Shown here one piece after another: positions 62,581 to 64,000 of a DNA stretch of 64,000 nucleotides. Made by a program: the position numbers and the translations under genes. This stretch comes from Acidulodesulfobacterium sp021802425 (lineage in GTDB: Bacteria > SZUA-79 > Acidulodesulfobacterales > Acidulodesulfobacteraceae), in the NCBI GenBank assembly GCA_021802425.1, contig JAJZXJ010000006.1:30311-94310 (forward strand), given 5' to 3'. The notes under the pieces are model-generated. The model was not told the origin of the DNA. It did not search any database and saw only the letters and a program-made list of their open reading frames with translations. Position 1 is the first letter of the stretch; each line of letters opens with the position of its first letter.

Positions 62581-62599
62581 TATTTAAGGAGAGAAAAAA

Positions 62600-62764
62600 A
62601 TGTCAGAAAATATCACGAAAAGAAAGAATAGTAAGTATTATTATTATGATTTTATGCTCGACGGCGTCAGATATAAGGGGACAACTAAGAATGTCGGCAA
62701 AAAGTTTCACGGATACGGTAAAATAGACAGCCAAATTTGCGATTTAAGGCTCGAAAAGGAGTAA
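62600..62764 (+). pseudogene. Truncated tyrosine integrase, N-terminal arm-binding domain
   Basis: A 54-codon frame starting MSENITKRKNSKYYYYDF...GVRYKGTTKN, the three-stranded arm-DNA-binding fold found at the N-terminus of phage-type integrases. The family pattern is lost after about residue 35, and the frame ends at 62762-62764 with no core-binding or catalytic domain. A GGAGAG ribosome site precedes the ATG. Its position next to attL fits an integrase gene that has lost its 3' part by deletion. Confidence 0.65.
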
Positions 62765-62859
62765 ACAGATAGTTTACTATTCGTTTTTTTTGCAGTATAA
62801 TTAATATTAATACAATAAATTAAAAGAAAATAATCTCAAATTAAAATAATTTAACGGAT

Positions 62860-63123
62860 ATGAAAATAACATTAGAACTCCCCGAAGACATAAAGGTATT
62901 ATTAAACGAAGATGCCCAGAACCTTGCCGACGATATAAAGCTTATGGCCATAATAAAAATGTATGAACTTGGCAAAATATCTCTCGGCAAAGCTGCCGAA
63001 TTTCTAAAAATAAATGAAATGAGATTTATGGAAGTATTAGGCGAATATAAAATACCCGCAATAGATTATTCTCCCCGCGAATTAGACGAAGAATTAAAAA
63101 CCTTAACCAAGTTTATAAATTAA
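62860..63123 (+). CDS. UPF0175-family antitoxin
   Basis: 87 residues. MKITLELPEDIKVLL at the N-terminus, a helical AIIKMYELGKISLGKAAEFLKINEMRFMEVLGEYKIPAIDYSPRELDEEL segment with a helix-turn-helix-like core (GKISLGKAAEFLKI), typical of UPF0175. It ends directly against the ATG of the DUF3368 gene, the usual arrangement of this toxin-antitoxin type. Cargo of the tRNA-Lys element. Confidence 0.88.
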   Translation: MKITLELPEDIKVLLNEDAQNLADDIKLMAIIKMYELGKISLGKAAEFLKINEMRFMEVLGEYKIPAIDYSPRELDEELKTLTKFIN

Positions 63124-63600
63124 ATGGTTGCCGTCGCCGATAGTTCATCGCTAATAGCGTTGTCTATATGTAACCATCTTAATTTGTTAGATATGTTTTT
63201 CGATAAAGTTATCGTTCCCGAAGCCGTTTATGACGAATTAACTTTGGGTAATAAACCCGAATCGGAGAGATTGAAAGATTATTTGTTGGATAAGGTATCT
63301 AAAAAAGATATAAATAAATACTTGATTAACGATACGCGTTTAGGAAAAGGGGAATTGGAAGCCATAGCTCTTTGTAAGGCTATTAATGCCGATTTTTTAA
63401 TAATTGACGATAAGGTTGCAAGAAAAGCCGCAGTTATAAACAATATAAAAATAACGGGAAGCCTGGGAATATTGCTATTTGCAAAGAAAAAAGGCTATAT
63501 AAAAACTTTAAGTCCGTGCATAGAAAGTTTAAAGCGGTCTAACATAAGAATATCGGAAAGTTTAATCCAAAAGGTATTACAGGAAGCCAACGAGAATTAA
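63124..63600 (+). CDS. DUF3368 PIN-domain toxin
   Basis: 158 residues. PIN-fold acidic residues are visible: D6 in VADSSSLIAL, E42-type in VPEAVYDELT, the GKGELEAIALC glutamate near 90, and FLIIDDKVARKAA near 102. GSLGILLFAKKKGYI is the DUF3368 C-terminal motif. A ribonuclease neutralised by the UPF0175 partner is inferred from the family. Full length and apparently intact. Confidence 0.9.
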   Translation: MVAVADSSSLIALSICNHLNLLDMFFDKVIVPEAVYDELTLGNKPESERLKDYLLDKVSKKDINKYLINDTRLGKGELEAIALCKAINADFLIIDDKVARKAAVINNIKITGSLGILLFAKKKGYIKTLSPCIESLKRSNIRISESLIQKVLQEANEN

Positions 63601-63629
63601 ACACATAAAAGGATTTAAAAAGTAGCCAT

Positions 63630-63647
63630 TGTCTCAAAATTGTCCCA
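63630..63647 (+). repeat. Right paired TGTC-CA repeats (candidate integrase arm sites)
   Basis: TGTCTCA (63630-63636) and TGTCCCA (63641-63647), again 11 bases start to start, about 64 bp before attR. Both pairs are followed by TAT. Confidence 0.5.
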
Positions 63648-63710
63648 TATCATTTTTATATTACTAAATTATTTAATAAAATAAATAAGTTATGGTATGC
63701 AATAGTCTGC

Positions 63711-63757
63711 CTTTTAATCAGGTGGTCGTGGGTTCGACCCCCGCGCGGCTCACCACT
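63711..63757 (+). repeat. attR direct repeat (47 bp)
   Basis: Exact copy of 62424-62470, representing the 3' part of the original tRNA-Lys gene left by integration. No 5' tRNA half precedes it, so it is not a tRNA gene. Confidence 0.9.
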
Positions 63758-63950
63758 TCAACTTTAAAATACACGCTTGGCAATTACAAGAAAATAGGAA
63801 TCGTGCGTAACCTTCGACTTAAAGCATGTAAAGTAGTAATTATAACTAATTAATATACGATTTATAATTATCCGTCAATTAGGGGACTACTAATAACTAC
63901 CACGAACAGAAAGGAAGGAAACGCCGGGTCTGTAAACCCTTTGATTTAAA
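63758..63950. other. Non-coding stretch between attR and tRNA-Thr
   Basis: 193 bp, AT-rich, with no convincing frame. An AATTATAA/TTATAATT inverted repeat lies near 63838-63870, and a short GGGT/ACCC hairpin near 63927-63939. No recognisable function. Confidence 0.5.
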
Positions 63951-64000
63951 TGGAGCCGGCGATAGGAATCGAACCTACGACCCGCTGATTACGAATCAGC
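63951..64000 (-). tRNA. tRNA-Thr (anticodon CGU), 3' half, cut by window end
   Basis: Read on the minus strand: anticodon stem GCTGA/TCAGC with loop TTCGTAA (anticodon CGT), variable loop, T arm GTAGG TTCGATT CCTAT, acceptor 3' strand CGCCGGC, discriminator T and encoded CCA (63953-63951). The 5' half lies beyond 64000. Confidence 0.88.

Larger units (their letters stand above)
62424..63757 (+). mobile_element. Minimal integrative element in tRNA-Lys (attL, attR, int remnant, toxin-antitoxin)
   Basis: A 47-bp exact direct repeat occurs at 62424-62470 (anticodon loop to just past the CCA of tRNA-Lys) and 63711-63757. Integration into the 3' end of a tRNA that is restored by the incoming DNA is the hallmark of tyrosine-integrase elements. 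The 1,287-bp unit holds an integrase N-terminal fragment, a UPF0175/DUF3368 toxin-antitoxin pair and paired TGTCCCA-type repeats near each end. It carries no complete recombinase, so it is non-autonomous or decayed. Confidence 0.88.

Noticed and set aside
63711..63757. Second tRNA-Lys gene
   Set aside because: Only the 3' portion is present, with no acceptor 5' strand or D arm upstream; it is the attR copy.
1..64000. CRISPR array or cas genes
   Set aside because: No regularly spaced repeats of CRISPR type and no Cas-like proteins were seen; the repeats present are dispersed TIR elements or short tandems.

Overview
The window comes from an AT-rich bacterial chromosome with dense, mostly housekeeping coding. 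Outer-membrane machinery (a PilQ-type secretin, PilP, lipoproteins, phosphoheptose isomerase), TatC, MreBCD, a DksA-type zinc-finger protein, tandem rubredoxins and a TusA protein indicate a Gram-negative organism, probably anaerobic or microaerobic. It fits a low-GC lineage of the former Deltaproteobacteria. That placement is inferred from gene content and family resemblance; no 16S rRNA is present.

Layout. 1-6115 (minus): cell-shape block mreB-mreC-mreD, a PpiD-like membrane protein, a LarE-type sulfur transferase, an inositol monophosphatase and the 5' part of mrdA (PBP2), cut by the window edge. 6231-7409 (plus): YhaM-type OB/HD nuclease. 7416-13337 (minus): tmk-holB-PSP1(ricT)-metG-tatD operon, in which TatD is fused to a radical SAM domain and a MITE-like repeat sits between tmk and holB. 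13457-23056 (plus): queA, tgt, yajC, secD, secF, recJ, pilM, pilN, pilO. 23043-25746 (minus): pilP, pilQ, tatC, meeting pilO head-on. 25910-31701: tusA, a membrane protein, a RodZ-like protein, a TPR lipoprotein, a PfkB kinase, MTA/purine phosphorylase, tsaC and a small DMT transporter. 31736-40517: purE facing purH-purD, then gmhA, argS and two oligopeptide-type ABC ATPases. 40498-49490: DksA-like protein, dGTPase-like protein, two rubredoxins, a DsbA-like thioredoxin, thiD, polX, YggT, DivIVA and an NRAMP transporter. 49778-54851: B12 radical SAM enzyme, then rpsF-rpsR-DUF2232-rplI-dnaB. 54877-61344 (minus): ROK kinase, diguanylate cyclase, DUF815 ATPase, thiC, thiE. 61595-64000: rubredoxin-domain protein, a 48-residue membrane protein, tRNA-Lys with a 1.29-kb integrated element, and the 3' half of tRNA-Thr.

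How the genes work together. tmk/holB/ricT/metG/tatD is a conserved replication-RNA block. queA and tgt make queuosine. yajC-secDF and tatC serve export. pilM/N/O and pilP/Q form the alignment complex and pore of a type IV pilus or type II secretion machine. purE/H/D make purines and thiC/D/E make thiamine.

The most notable non-genic structure is the accessory DNA. A minimal integrative element lies at the 3' end of tRNA-Lys: 47-bp direct repeats flank a truncated integrase, a UPF0175/DUF3368 toxin-antitoxin pair and paired TGTCCCA-type repeats at both ends. A family of terminal-inverted-repeat elements is also present; one copy has a clean 16-bp target duplication and another supplies the stop codon of tmk. 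Further points are a 43-bp tandem duplication that re-created the start of an ABC ATPase gene, a 40-bp perfect palindrome inside a coding region, and structured leaders before yajC and the rubredoxins. Two small proteins (53 and 48 residues) were found by reading the sequence directly.
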